A DNA stretch of 64,000 nt from Strongylocentrotus droebachiensis (taxonomy: Eukaryota > Echinodermata > Echinoidea > Camarodonta > Strongylocentrotidae). Where the stretch lies: contig JAVYIG010007240.1 of NCBI GenBank assembly GCA_035222895.1, positions 1 through 64,000 on the forward strand. Reading direction: 5' to 3'. A model generated the notes under the pieces. It saw only the letters and a list, made by a program, of their open reading frames with translations, was not told where the DNA came from and ran no database searches. Positions 45,641-58,560 of the stretch are shown here, piece after piece (positions within the stretch are counted from its first letter, which is position 1; each line of letters starts with the position of its first letter). Made by a program: the position numbers and the translations under genes.

Positions 45641-48600
45641 GGTACTCTATTCTGTTGAAAGAATATGTCTTGAAGAATGGAAAAGGGCTCGAATGGAGAA
45701 AATCCTCTACCCCATGAAAATAATTTACTAAAAACTCAAAAGAATATTTTATATTCTCCTTTTTTTCTCTTTTTTGCCTTGGATCTATTATAACAATAAT
45801 TTTGTGTTGAATTCAGCTTACTGCTATGAATGGAGGTGATGGTCTTGAATTTCCATGGTTTCCATCAAACTTCCTCCAAACTCTGGATGACAGGTAGCTC
45901 AGTAGGAAGGGTATTTGTTTAGGGTATTCTTTCTCCCCTTGAGCATTCTTAAACACGCAAAGGCAAGGCTAGCCTGTCACATCAAGGAAATGATACTCAC
46001 TAAACGTACTTTCAGTGACCTACCATCTCTTTCCTTACTTCAGGGCTTGATAGTTTCGACAGAAAAAAAAGTAAAGCCCGTGCCAACAACTAAATTCATG
46101 TGAGTTGGTGTAGGAACTATTTTCTCTCCAAAAAGTGATCAAAAATTGATCAAAAATCGATGTGAGTTTTGGTTATAAAATATAAACATATGATGAAGAA
46201 AAAGAATAATAATACGACGAGGGAAAAAAACAGAAAAAACGTGAGACAAGTACGTTGTTTCAAAAGCGGAAAATTAATTTCATTATCTTTATTTGAGTAG
46301 TGACAATGTTCATTATCACACTATAAAGGTTTTGTTTTGATTTATGTTTCATATGACGTAGCAGTTTAAATCACTGAGCAGTAATTCATTTTTCATATTT
46401 TAAGGAGACGGTCAAGATTCATTTGAAAATCTTTATAAAAAAAAAACTCGATGGTATACAGTTTACGATTTGAATATAACTTCCTCTTATTTCCCGACAA
46501 TGCTGATAATTCAACGCCATGACACTTTTTTCGCCCCATTTTTTTTCTTTGAGGGAAATCCTTTGCCGATTCAACCTTCACAGTTGGATATCTCAACAAG
46601 TCAGTTTTTGTCAAAGTGATTCCATTATTTCGCACAGCTTAGTCATAATTCTAAATGGTGCACGACTCCACCTTATCGGCCTTCAATGATGTACTCGTCC
46701 TGGATGTTCTGCCAACCATAGCAGAACGTTCCTTGATCATGACTGTCCTTCTCCCTGCAGGATGCAGGAGTGTGAAGGTGTCTCATTTAGCACCAGTTAT
46801 CACGGTATCAAACAGCTTCTGTCTCTTCTCACATCTCAACATCCAAGTATCACGTTCTATTTATTCCATTCTTCCATATTCACAGCCGGCTTTTTTTATA
46901 ATTTTTTTAAAAATAAAATGAAACTGAAATTCGTATACGGTTGGCCTACAAAAAGATTGGGGTTCGAGGACCCTCGTTTCATAGTTGGTCTATAAGCTGT
47001 TATTTCGAGTAAGTAATGGAAAGCTGGGAAATGTTTAAAATGTCAGCATTTTCATCTTACTGCATGCGATTGAATGAATAACAATCTGTCATTAGTTAAT
47101 AAACTAAATATTGTGATTGAATACTGGCACCAGTATGGTGAACGTAAATTGAGCTATGTGAAAATTGATAGATGCCAGCCCACACTGAACTAAAGTAACT
47201 TTATTTTAAAGAGACAAACAACCATAATGGTGTGTTCTTTTAAAGAAAATAAATGAAACACTGATTGTGAGCAATAAACTAACATAACTATTTTAAATCA
47301 TCCTGAGTAATAGATAGGGGCGATTTAACAAATTTGCCATATTAAGACTATTGTGCAAGTATACTGTTAATCTTTCAATCGTTGCAAACGTGATCTGATC
47401 TATAACGACTCGAATCATTGCTATGAATTCTAAACCAGTCTGACCCGCCAGCACGTACAGAATCATGACGACACACTGACGCGTCACAACACTTCTCATA
47501 AGTCAACATAATCACATACAAGACTTAACTCTGCTATAGTTACAAATGTACTTTTCTATTCACCAAAGTACTTTTGTGAGGGGAGGGTTTAAAGGTGTAA
47601 TTGAACTAATCCGACAGGGATTTATTCTTTAAAATCCGATTTTCCAAGCTCAATCGCGCTACTATTATGGCGTTAACTCCCCCGTCCTCAAACTCCATTC
47701 ATCATTGAGCCTAAACCAAATATAGAATTTGACAGCTTTTCAGTAAGAAACCTTTTTATGAAGTGTTAAGTGAACGAGAATTGGCATTACATTCACGCCT
47801 TATTTTGCCTTTGTGTTCTTGTCTGTCTCTTCCCAGTTTCTCATCAGTTCTCCATATCTCTTACTGTCTGGCCTATTTGACTCTAGAAGTTTAAATTTGA
47901 TTAGTTCTCTTTCACAATGTAATCAGTTTCTTTCTTTCCCTTCTCGAATGCATTCTTTTTTCTCCGTGTGTTTTCCATCTGATACCTTTTCAATTTAGCC
48001 ATTCTCCTTGGAACTTCCATCTGATACTGTTTACATTTTACCCTTCTTCTTAAAACGTAATAGTGCATTTATTCAATGACTTGTTATCTCATTCTTATAC
48101 TTCCATTTCAAATCCCCATATAAAGTTTTGGGAGGCGTGATCAATTCAATTAATTGTCTTAAACGCGATTGTGTCCTCCAAATCATTATTCCGTTATAGT
48201 CTGATAATCATTTTAGCAGATCTGCAATCCCAAGAATAATTACAACATTTCAGAACAATTTCTGACCATTTCGTTGAAGGGATCAAATGTTGATATGACT
48301 GCATTTGTACTTGCAGCTGTAGTCTTTACAAGGGAAGGCTTAAAGTGGTTGTGATAGAAGCTGTAATGTGCTCAAAACTCAGAGAGGTGATCTTAGGTCG
48401 GATGGAAGTAAATGAAAAACTTCTCGTTTTACAATCCATCCTCTTTCTTCATGTTCTTTTTCAAGACAGACCCCATACTCACACCCACGTACAAAACACT
48501 CATGTATTACAGATGTCTCTCCCTTCTTAACCCCGAAAGTGGTAAGAATGTTTAAACAGAAGAGTTGTCATACCGGCAGTCAAACTATTTCCCGTAAAAC

Positions 48601-49454
48601 AGAAGATGTTTCGAAACACCCGATATTTGTCTCAACCATAGCGTATAGAGAGAGATAGCTGCGACACGCTCTTCTACGCGTACACGTTCCATCCAACCCT
48701 AATCCCACTTACAATCTCTCTATATATGAGAGAACCGTTTTGGAGCTTTATGAAATGCCTGACCAATCAGATGCAACTTCCGATGTAGTAACTGTCTCTG
48801 CAAGTAGCTCAAGTAACCTTTATCACAATAATATCAATATGCATGACTAGTTAGGGTTTGGTCTATGGCACGTGGTCTATGGTGTCATGCACACTGTAGA
48901 TTTATGAGTAAAATGTTCATCATTTTCCCACGATGTTTTGAAATGCCAAAAATATGACGACATTGACATTGGCAGGTGTTTACATCATCTTAAAATGATA
49001 CATTGTTCGGATATGATGCACTCAATCGTATTAAACATTGGTTGGGTGTTGCAATACCATTTCTGTTTTACAGCTAGATTATACTGTATTGACCACGGTG
49101 CTTCCTTCAAAAGTTTTTATACAGATTAAACAAACATTGCACATTTTAAACTCATCATAAGTCATTTATTGGGCTCGTTTGTATCACAGTTTTTTACTCC
49201 CATAGTCCTATTTTATTAGTTTAGGTTAATTACATGCATAGTGAAAACATTTTCAATGAAAGGTACCATGACACTTAAAGTTTACTCTCACCATTTGCGT
49301 TGTTTAGTCTAAACTGGTCTAAGTTTCCCACCATCGAGTTAGACAACGTTCACACACAATATTTATATTTCACCATTATCATGATCATTTTATAGCGTGG
49401 CTTTGTCCTAGGTCCATGTTTCACGTACTGAAATCCTAGTATATATAGTATATA
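45641..49454. other. non-coding DNA, nothing recognised
   Basis: AT-rich stretch. Short frames near 46655-46995 and 47293-47499 show no domain. No transposon ends were identified. Confidence 0.4.
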
Positions 49455-50710
49455 TCATGGTATAGTGTGAATGGGGCCTAGCTTGTCTACCTTCCTCGTG
49501 CTAGACAAAGTTCATATACCCTGGTTGACATTTACCATCCTGGTACGATGTGAACGAGGCCGTGTATATGCCAGCGTCTTGTTAGGCCAGGGTCTATTCA
49601 TACCCTAAAAGTAATGTTAGGATTTGTGGTTTGGTCTAAACAGGACTGTCTCTACCCGTTATATTAGATAAACCGTTCCTGGAGTGCACCACCATGGTAT
49701 AGTATGAACGAGGCTGTGTGTGTGACAACGTCTTGTTAGGCCATGGTCTATTCATAACCTAAAACGTATAGTTAGTTATACAGTGCGTCCCAGAAAAAAC
49801 GAAACCGAGAAGTATCGATGTTTTATCATAACTTAATCACAACCATAATTAATGAATGATACATATTTGGAAAGCTTAGAGTCTCCTCTTTCAGTTGATG
49901 TTACTCACGAGATGCATATTTCACGCATGAGTGAATAAAAGCAATTTGAAGGAAGGAAACCAAAAAGTAATTTTGCGGGCGGTATCTGAATTTCAAAGGA
50001 AAATTCATATTTCTAGAAAGTTCATTTTCTGCTCTTTCATATGATACCTCAATCAAGAAAAATGAGCCAGGAATAACAAAGTTCTGTTTGTTTAAAGTAG
50101 CCCTTACATTTTCATAATTTTAACAAACGAATTCGTTTTCACTGGGTGCCTGCCGTAGCAAAAAGCAGATTTGACAAAAGACTTAACTCCGTTTCGTTGA
50201 CAATCAGCCATGCATGAAGACTCTCGTCTACGGCTGATTGTCAACGAAACGGAGTTAAGTATTTTGTTAATTTCGTTTATTGATACGGCAGGCAGCCAGT
50301 GAAAACGAATTCGTTTATTAAAATTATGGAAATGCAAGCACTACTTTAAACAAACAGAACTTTGTCATTCCTCTCTCATTTTTCCTGATTGAGGTGTCAA
50401 ATGAAAGGGCAAAAACTCAACTTTGTAGAAATGTGAATTTGGTTTCCTTCCTTCAAATTGCTTTTAATCACTCATGCGTGAAATATGCATTATCTGAGTA
50501 GCATCACATGAAAGAGGAGACTCTAAGCTTTCCAAATATGTATCATTCATTAATTATGGTTGTGATTAAGTTATGATAGAACATCGATACTTCTCGGTTT
50601 CGTTTTTTCTGGGACGCACTGTATAATCTAAACAAGGCTTCATCTACCCCGTCGTGTTAGGATAGAGTTTAGATTTCCTGAATGGTATAGTATGAACGGG
50701 GCTGTGTCTC
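49455..50710. repeat. tandem repeat of about 154 bp, split by a foldback
   Basis: The motif ATGGTATAGTATGAACGAGG with GTCTTGTTAGGCCA further on recurs at about 49458 (partial), 49540 and 49694, and again at about 50680 beyond the inserted foldback. The spacing of the two fullest copies is about 154 bases. It may be the inner part of an older element. Confidence 0.55.
49781..50621. mobile_element. 841-bp full-length foldback, TA-flanked
   Basis: The ends CAGTGCGTCCCAGAAAAAAC and its exact complement are bordered by TA. The two halves are inverted copies over about 400 bases each, around a short loop near 50210 (ATGCATGAAGACTCTCG). TA flanks fit Tc1/mariner-type insertion. It carries no intact coding region; the frame at 50104-50337 crosses the palindrome centre. 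Confidence 0.85.
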
Positions 50711-51294
50711 CAAGCTTTAAACCGGAAAGGTTGAAGTTTAAACCCATGAACTACAGGGTCAAGAGCATGATGGGAATATAATGCTGTCAAAATGGAACAA
50801 GTTGTTTTCTTTTGGATTTTGTCTAGGTCTGAAACCTGAAGGGAGGGGTATTAGCTGCCGACTGCCAATGTCATGAATGTATCTGAAATCAGGTCATTTT
50901 ACACGAAGTAGACATGGGAAGAGGACTAAGGAAATAGGCGAGGTGTAAGGGGAGAAGTACATGAAACATTTAATAATGTTTGAATAACGGGATGTAGGAA
51001 GGTAGAATGTGATAAATGTAGTGGGAAAGAGAAGTGTGTTTGAGCAGGTGGTTTTAAATGCGATGAGAAAAATAGAAAGATTTGACAAAACATGGTACAA
51101 AATCTTTAAGCCCATCTGTACTATTTACCAGGAGGGATTATACCATCCTGTAAGATCAGGGACAGGTGGTTATCTCATCAAATCAGCTCTCAATTAACAT
51201 AAGAAGAAGAGGATCCTGGGGGACCAATGGTCACCGATTAGGTATTGTTTGCTATTTAGAGGGCGCAAGTAGAGTAGCTTTAAGTAGTACAGTG
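50711..51294. other. non-coding DNA, nothing recognised
   Basis: No exon or element ends seen. Confidence 0.4.
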
Positions 51295-52187
51295 CACACT
51301 AAGAAAAAATGGTGCAAGTATGCACCTTTAGGGGTGCAAACCGATGCAACAATAGCAGCACCTTTAGGGGTTAAATCCTGCACCCTTTTTAAAGGTGCAA
51401 TCCTGCACCCTTTAAAAGGGTGCCAGATTGCACCTTTTAGGGGAAATAGTACCCTTTATGGTTCATTCCTGCACCTTTAGGGGTGCAAACCGATGCAACA
51501 CTAGCAGCACCTTTATGGGTTCAATCCTGCACCCTTTAAGAGGGTGCCAGATTGCACCTTTTACGAGACATGTTAGTACCCTTAATGGTTCAATCCTGCT
51601 CCATTAGGGATGCAAACCGATGTAATAGCACCTGTAGGGGTTCAATCCTGCACCCTTTAAAAGGTGCAAACCGATGCAATAGCAGCACCTTTAGGGGTTC
51701 AATCCTGCACCCTTTAAAAGGTGCAATCCTGCACCCATCATCGAGGAATACTGGTAAAATTTGCTCGTACACAAATACATATTAAACATGCATGATGTTT
51801 CTTGGTTAGTAATCATATAATCAATATATCTATTGCTAAAACGTGAATGTAATTGTAACATGATCAGACAAAATAATCTATTGGTTAATGATTGCCAAAG
51901 GAAAATACAAATCACAAAATTGATGTGCATTGTCATAATTTGCTTAACAAATCATGATAAATGTATTTTTATGTGAACACGTGGAAAGTAATCATGAATA
52001 TGCATGCAATATGCAAACTTTTATTTTGCACCCTTTTTTGGTCGATAGGGTTCATTTTTGTGGGAAGGGTGCAAAATCTTATATTGCACCCTTTTTTAAC
52101 CCCTTTTCCTTCAATAGGGTTCATTTTTATGTAAAGGGTGCAAATTCCTTTTTTGCACCCCTTTTTGCACCCTTTTTTCTAAGAGTG
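51295..52187. mobile_element. 893-bp TACAC-group element with amplified internal words
   Basis: This is the second copy of the 20486 family, inverted, with ends CACACTAAGAAAAAATGG and CCCTTTTTTCTAAGAGTG, both flanked here by TG rather than TA. A unit containing CCTTTAGGGGTTCAATCCTG, CACCCTTTAAAAGGTGC and AAACCGATGCAA is present about once in the 20486 copy. Here it is amplified about five times between 51325 and 51740. Frames in it are repeat-derived. Confidence 0.83.
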
Positions 52188-52304
52188 TGGGAATGTAAGT
52201 AAAACATTCCGAAAGAGGGGGAGGAGACATAAAAGTCCAATCATCATAATGGAGTGCCTTGTGTAGAGGTGTCAGTGTCTATTACATTAGGGAGATGAGT
52301 TTGT

Positions 52305-52400
52305 CCTGCCGCATGGTCAGCTCTCTGACTGTCTCTGAAGGACCGCGGTTCGAAACTGAGTCACGTTTTTCGAATGTGGTATTAAATGCTGGTTCCAGAT
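52305..52400 (+). mobile_element. tRNA-like SINE head, degraded
   Basis: The B box-like GCGGTTCGAAACTGAG (from about 52346) follows a weak A box region (GCATGGTCAGCTC), and GTGGTATTAAATGCTGG lies downstream. Low confidence. Confidence 0.35.
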
Positions 52401-53250
52401 GCAAATATCATATCTGATTCATACACGTCTAGGAATACTAAATAAAAAACACAAACCTTGCATCAAAGGACCACACTAGTATAACGCCAAATAAACAAAT
52501 TAAAGAAATGACTAGCTCTGATAAGACTTAACATCATTCATGTTCTTTGCCGAGACACTTAATTCGTTTCCTTACTAATTAGTTGAGTTAATCTGTAAAA
52601 TATGTATACCTGATAAGAGAAAAACCATTTGCATATTGTGCTCCTGTTATGACAATACTTTGTGGCAAAGGCAAATATTAAGAATTCAATTCAATTCAAC
52701 TATTTCATTCAGTTAACATGACAACATTTCATATAACAATTAGCTACATAACATAAAATACACACTAAGAACATATTGGACAAGGATATAAAATAAACAG
52801 AATAGGTTGCAACCTGAAAGGAAACATAATTTTTTGACATGTTTAAAGGTTGACCCTTTTTGATTAGGTGCGAATCTTTAAAAAGCAAATGTTTGTTATA
52901 TATTGTGGTGTTGTGCATAGTTTGAATGGTCTTATAGCTTTACAATCAACATGTTAAACAATAATGACCAGAACTTATGTTTACTGAAAAGAAGAAAAAA
53001 AAATCAACTCATGAAGTAAATCTAGATCGTTTTTATCATTCGCCTTCTTAATGCAGCATTTCTACTATCATGACAACATTTGCAAGTGTAAATGATAACC
53101 CAGAATATTGAATTATAAAATGATCCATAAACCTTCGCACCTAATTATGTTATTAGAAGTGCCCCATTTTTTGCATGTGGAAGGAGAAGATAAAGATAAT
53201 TAATCCACAACGTTAACGCCCACTCCTCTCTTCTTGTACCATTACCATGA
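52401..53250. other. non-coding DNA with a possible LINE 3' tail
   Basis: AATTCAATTCAATTCAAC at 52683 resembles the repeated terminal units at LINE 3' ends read on the minus strand. Nothing else was recognised. Confidence 0.3.
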
Positions 53251-53484
53251 TTACTCTCTCTCTCTCCCTCTCTCCCTCTCTTTCTTTCTCTTTCTCTCTC
53301 GCTTTCTCTCTCTCTCCCTCTATATTTTCTCTCTCCCTCTATACATATCTCTTTCACTCTCCTTCTCTCTCTCACTCTCTCTCTCTCTATCTATCTATCT
53401 CTCTCACTCTCCCTCTCTCCTTCAATTTCTTTCTCTCTCTATAGATATATATATATATATATATTTATATCACTCTCTTTCTGA

Positions 53485-53517
<33 letters not shown>

Positions 53518-53600
53518 TTTCATTCTCTCTCCCTCAATTTCTTTCTCTCTCTCCCTCTCTCTCTCTTCCTCTCTCTCTCTCTCTCTCTCTCTCCCTTTGT
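53251..53600. repeat. (CT)n-rich array
   Basis: About 350 bases of CT repeats broken by (TA)n at 53440-53465 and CTAT units. The Ser/Leu-rich frames across it are artefacts. Confidence 0.9.
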
Positions 53601-53799
53601 ATACAGAAAAAGATTTAACGCATGTAAAGTAAAAAATAGAAGGGTAGAACAATTTAAGCGAGGACATGCATAGGTACAGTACTGGATATATCAGTTTCAT
53701 GAAGAAGAAAACAAAATCACAAATGACACAGTTTGCTGAGAAAGATCGGTAGCAAGGTGAGAAAGGGAAATGATAGAGGAGATACAAAGATATATATAA

Positions 53800-53850
53800 A
53801 TTTAGAGAGAGAGAGAGAGGGGGAGATAGAGAGAGAGAGACAAAGACAGG

Positions 53851-53885
<35 letters not shown>
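53800..53885. repeat. (GA)n microsatellite
   Basis: GA dinucleotides with short interruptions. Confidence 0.9.
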
Positions 53886-53887
<2 letters not shown>

Positions 53888-54494
53888 GGAAAGACAGAGA
53901 TGGAGAGGATAAAGTGGAGACAGGAAGAAATCTATCGAAAACTGAGGGAGGGGCAGTTGGAGGGGGGGCGGGCTGAAGTGAATAAAGTATGTGTATTTTA
54001 CAATATCTTTACGTGTGTAAGCTCTTATTCAATGAATTTGATTTCCCTCTGGAGCCCATATGGGAACACTACAACTCATCGAGACATTGTGATGACAGGT
54101 ACGGTACTACCACGGCGGAAGATCAGGCGACGTGTCCGCTCGTACATCATAATGCTCTCCAGGGAAACAAAATTTCGACGTCAAAATTATGGTGAGGACA
54201 GTTTGAATTTTCTTTACTTTCAGAAATAATTTTTCATCTGGGCGTCCTTGTATCGAGACAAGTAGTCTCACAGACAATGAATTCATGGTGACTATACATC
54301 CTCTGCAAGTTTCACAACAAAACACATAATTCAAACAATGATGATTGCTAGATTCAATATGAAAAATAGAAGGGAAAGAAAGTGAAATATCTAAGCAAGG
54401 AAACATGGCTTTAAAGACAATAGCTACAATTACTTTTATTAGAGTCCCTAGTTGTCTTTCTCTAAACATCGATGGTTATGTAGTCTATAGATTC

Positions 54495-54660
54495 CAAACT
54501 CATCCAGGCAAATGCTCATGGACTATCATCCGGACCGTTACCACCGACCTTGGCGACTACCTGGTTAAACTACCCCTATAAAGACGATCTACCCCGGGCA
54601 AGTGCTCATTGACTACTTCCCCCAAAGGACAACTATTTTCGAGGACGATTACCCTCCGGA
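54495..54660. repeat. word-repeat block (GGACAACTA type)
   Basis: Words such as CCGGACCGTTACCACC, GGCGACTACCTGG, AAGACGATCTACCCC, AGGACAACTATTTTCG and GGACGATTACCCTCCGG recur every 20-25 bases. It is related to the inverted block at 40930-41110. Confidence 0.5.
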
Positions 54661-56284
54661 CCTACATCTCGGAGAAAGAAATAGGAAACAAATATATATC
54701 TTCTTCTTGTTCTTCTTCTTCTTCTTTTTGATTTCCTCCAGGATTTGAGTTGTATCCTTCGCAGATTGAGTCAATAGATAAAGAGATGGGAAGAGGGATG
54801 GAAGGTGCCGAAAACAGAATACTCGAATCACATTGAATGTTGAAGCTATGGTACCATAGCACTGTCACTGCGTTGCAAAATTGTAGGCCTATCCGTTAGA
54901 TAGGCATCTTTATTATAAATACATAACTTCCTTTATACCGGGGGCCAGATTTACCTCAAAGCGCTTTCACTCTGCATTTAATGTTTTTGTTTAAAGCAGC
55001 ACATCGGGGGTGGCTTTTTTTCCTCAATTTTAGTTGAATGACCATAAATTTCGTCAACAGATTATAAAGATGAAGGCAAAATAAACTTGGCCCAACGGAT
55101 GGATTTGCTGGTAGAACTGAACACGTGTGTTCATTTAGATAGTACTCAAAAGAAATCCCTTCATAAAGCTCCGCAACACCTACCATGCTCCCAAGAGCAT
55201 TCCGTAGTCCATCTGGAGCACGCTTTAGGATGCAGCAGGTTAAACCTGTTGATAGAAAAGTCACTTAAGGGTCTGTCTGCGCATGACCATATTGCATGTA
55301 GATTATTGTGAAAGTGTTACAGATCAAATAAGCCTTATTTCAATGTACATGTATTCGTTTAGGTCAGTGGAGATTTTCATTTTTGTCTAATAAACATTTT
55401 ATTACATTTTGCTATTATTATTGGCTTATTATTACCTGCTTAAATAAAAACGGAAATGAATAGATACAGAAATAAAAAGTTCTTTCTTAAACGTATTTTA
55501 AAATCTTTTGTCCTTAATGATTAATTTATAGAAAACTCTCTTCCAGATGTTTTATTAATAACATGAATGTTCAGATGGTGGGATAGATATTTCACTATAT
55601 AAATGATAACAGTTTTTGACTTTTTGAACATAATTATTTGAAACCCAATCTGTATGATCAACATGAGTTTAATAAAGAAGCGCTGATTCAAAAGAGACCA
55701 ATGTTAATGTTACCGGGACAAAATGCTATGTAGCTGAATATAACCTACGATAAGTTCTAGGCCCTCGCAATGGGGGTGGGGTGAGGTGTATAAGATTGCA
55801 TTATCGTAATGTCCAAGTCCCCTCAAGAATGAAATAAAACTAAATAGAATGAAAAAAAGAAAATCCAATCAACTTTAATTTCAAGATAACATACACTAGG
55901 TCGGTCCCTTGTTTGGTGGTATATCTGTTAATAATTCTTAACACACACATGTACTCGCGGTATAACTTACTAATCTACGATGTAAAACCCATGATTAAAT
56001 AATTACTCTTAAGTAATCTTGGAGGAGTCTTTGAGATCAAATAAAAGTATCTTTAGGTCGCTTAATTGATGCAAACAAAAGCCACCCTGAATGGTCCCTA
56101 ATAGATCAGACACAGTGGTTACATAGGTATGTTAAGATGATTTAAATGTGCACATAACGATCTGATAGTCTCTGGGTCAATAGTAATCAGGCAATTAAAC
56201 AAGGTTATACCTTATTTCAATCTTATTGTTACTTACCATATTATTACCTGTACGATTTAAGATAGGAAAACATATGTGTGTGAC
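54661..56284. other. non-coding DNA, nothing certain
   Basis: A short (CTT)n run lies near 54700. On the minus strand a 62-base segment near 55250-55190 is bracketed by TCTATCAACAG and GCATG|GTAGGTG, which could mimic an exon. No conserved protein sequence supports it. Confidence 0.35.
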
Positions 56285-56437
56285 GGGGGGAGAAGAGATA
56301 GAGTGAGAGAGGGGCAGACAGACAGACGGAGAGGCAGAGAGGGGGAGAAATAGACAGACAGACAGACATATAGAGAGGGGGAGAAACAGATACAGAGACA
56401 GACAGGCAGACAGAGAGGGGGAGAGACTGAGACAGCC

Positions 56438-56465
<28 letters not shown>
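56285..56465. repeat. (GACA)n/(GA)n array
   Basis: GACAGACA and GAGAGG units alternate over about 180 bases. The Ser/Cys/Leu-rich minus-strand frames are artefacts. Confidence 0.9.
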
Positions 56466-56468
<3 letters not shown>

Positions 56469-58384
56469 AAAGTGGAGGTGAATCAAAAGAGGGATAACAA
56501 AAATGGTTGTTGTTTGTTCTTTTATCGACTACTGTAGCTTGTATTACCCAGATCCGAAACGTAACGCCAATTGACAATCAAAATGAAAAGATACACCAAT
56601 GACCTAGCTACTTAAAACCCTTTGGCAATTTAAAATGGAAGTAACTAAACCTTTCAATATCCAAAGGTATCACATGTAAGTGGGGTGCCACTTTAGAATA
56701 AACACGTTTGAACCCCTTTCTCATTCATATTAATTTCGTCGAGCTAGAATATCACTGTGCACAAGGGGAGGATTGAAATAAGTTTAGGGAATCTGACATT
56801 TTCCTCTGTTACGTTTTGATCAACCGGCCCTCAGACCTTCAAGCCAAAATATCGAGTGGAACGCTTGGAAAAACACCCCAAAATTTCCTATGGCCAAGCC
56901 CGCCTCTAACTGTAATATGGGGAATACAGCTTGGTATGACTGTGTCCTTTCAAAGAACTTTAAAGAAATAAAAGTGTACTTATATAAATATGATTATTGC
57001 TCTCCATCTTAGCATATATAGCGTACACTTCCATTTTAAGTCGTAAATCATGACGGTGATTTCGCTGTTTTCAATTACATTTTTATTGCATGGGAATCGT
57101 ATGGTTGTATATTATATAGGCTAGCAGTTTCACGATGTCAAGAGAAAATGAATTGTCATCTGGTGTGAGTCCGAGATCTGGATAGTTTTTCTGCATGACT
57201 TTCATAAACTTGAGTTGAGTGAAAGTAAAATGTTTAAAAACATGGAGGGACACACGAGTAAAGGAAAAAACAATAGAATATCTCATAAACTAACCTAGAG
57301 CTGACAAATCCTGACCATACGTCTTCGAATTTCGCCGGAGTACTCCCAGATATCTTGAGATTGGCAGATGAAGACTTTAGATGACTCAATGTTTACTCAA
57401 ACGTATATCATCGTATAATCTAATTTATTCTATTTAATCTAGACGTTACTCACACTCATTTGTGCTGCGAACCTGCTGGGACCATTCAACTAATTGTAAA
57501 GTGCATTTAACCTTTTTGAAAACTTGTCGATTCGCTACTTAAGTGACGGGTGAATAGGTTATAATGACTGGCGAACGGATATTACGTAAAGTGAAGGGAC
57601 GATAGGAGCTAGAGTCATTCATAGGGATGGGAGAATAGGAAGAATGAATATGACGTTATGATTTTGTCTGTTTGTTCGTTGTTTGTGTTCAGATTTTAGA
57701 GTAGAAATCGAAATTGTAAAGTGCATTTTAATTTCTTCAAAACTTGTTAAATGTCAGATATTAGAGTAGAAATCAGCAACTTGCAAATTGCTGATTTCGT
57801 CACTGTAGTAGCAGATATATATATAAGTTTATAATAAGTGTTGATAAAGCATAGAATATTACAACGGAAAAAAAGAAATTGAAAAAAGAAAACGTTTCCT
57901 TACTGATTACTAAAATCACTTTATTGTAAAACGTGATAGGCCTTATTAATATGACGTTTAACGATAAATAGCTTTTAATGTTCTGCGTTTGAAGGTAATC
58001 TTAAATTTCATACAGAAGCTACATTTCTAGACAAACTCTGAACATGAATCTGAATTATAAAACACTTCATTCCAAAATATCAAAGTCGAAAAAATGTTAT
58101 AACTTTCTACCGTTGGTAGGTAATGTTCCATAATAATCCCCGTGGAATTCTAAATGAAGGTGGTGGTGATAGGGTGTGGACTTGAGGGGAGAAAAGACCT
58201 AAAAATAACTGTTTAAGACTAAATAGCAAAGCTAACAAGAATCATTGTATCTTTGAGAAAAGACGTAGTTAAGCTGTCAATGATTTTATAAATAATTAAT
58301 GATAAATATAATCGGTTCTTATATACAAAGAGTGAATACGTTAATACAGTTTTAATAATAAGTTTTAATATTGCTCATCCTGCT
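56466..58384. other. non-coding DNA, nothing recognised
   Basis: A short direct duplication around ATTGTAAAGTGCATTT (57494 and 57714) was seen. No exon or element ends. Confidence 0.4.
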
Positions 58385-58560
58385 GGCCCTGCAATTATGA
58401 TTGCCCTAGCATTGCCATGTACCCATTTACACATGGGTGGAGAGTGGCAAATGTGGATAAATGTCTTGCCAAATGACGTCAATGACTTGTTGAGAATCGA
58501 ACCCCAACCCTTGGATTTTAGAGACAGATGAATGAACCACTATACCACGCCGCGTCCCCT
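58385..58560 (-). mobile_element. tRNA-derived SINE, reverse orientation
   Basis: On the minus strand GGCGTGGTATAGTGG (A box) and GGGGTTCGATTCTC (B box) form a tRNA-like head. CATTTGGCAAGACATTTATC and CCACCCATGTGTAAATGGG follow, matching the body of the SINE at 14178. Confidence 0.75.

Noticed and set aside
46655-46995. Overlapping 77-88 codon plus-strand frames
   Set aside because: Considered as an exon, but no known domain, no phase-compatible neighbours and AT-rich low-complexity ends.
53234-53787. Ser/Leu-rich plus-strand frame and Arg/Glu-rich minus-strand frames
   Set aside because: CT/GA repeat artefacts.
55190-55250. Minus-strand segment bracketed by acceptor- and donor-like sequences
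   Set aside because: No conserved protein content, and such pairs occur by chance.
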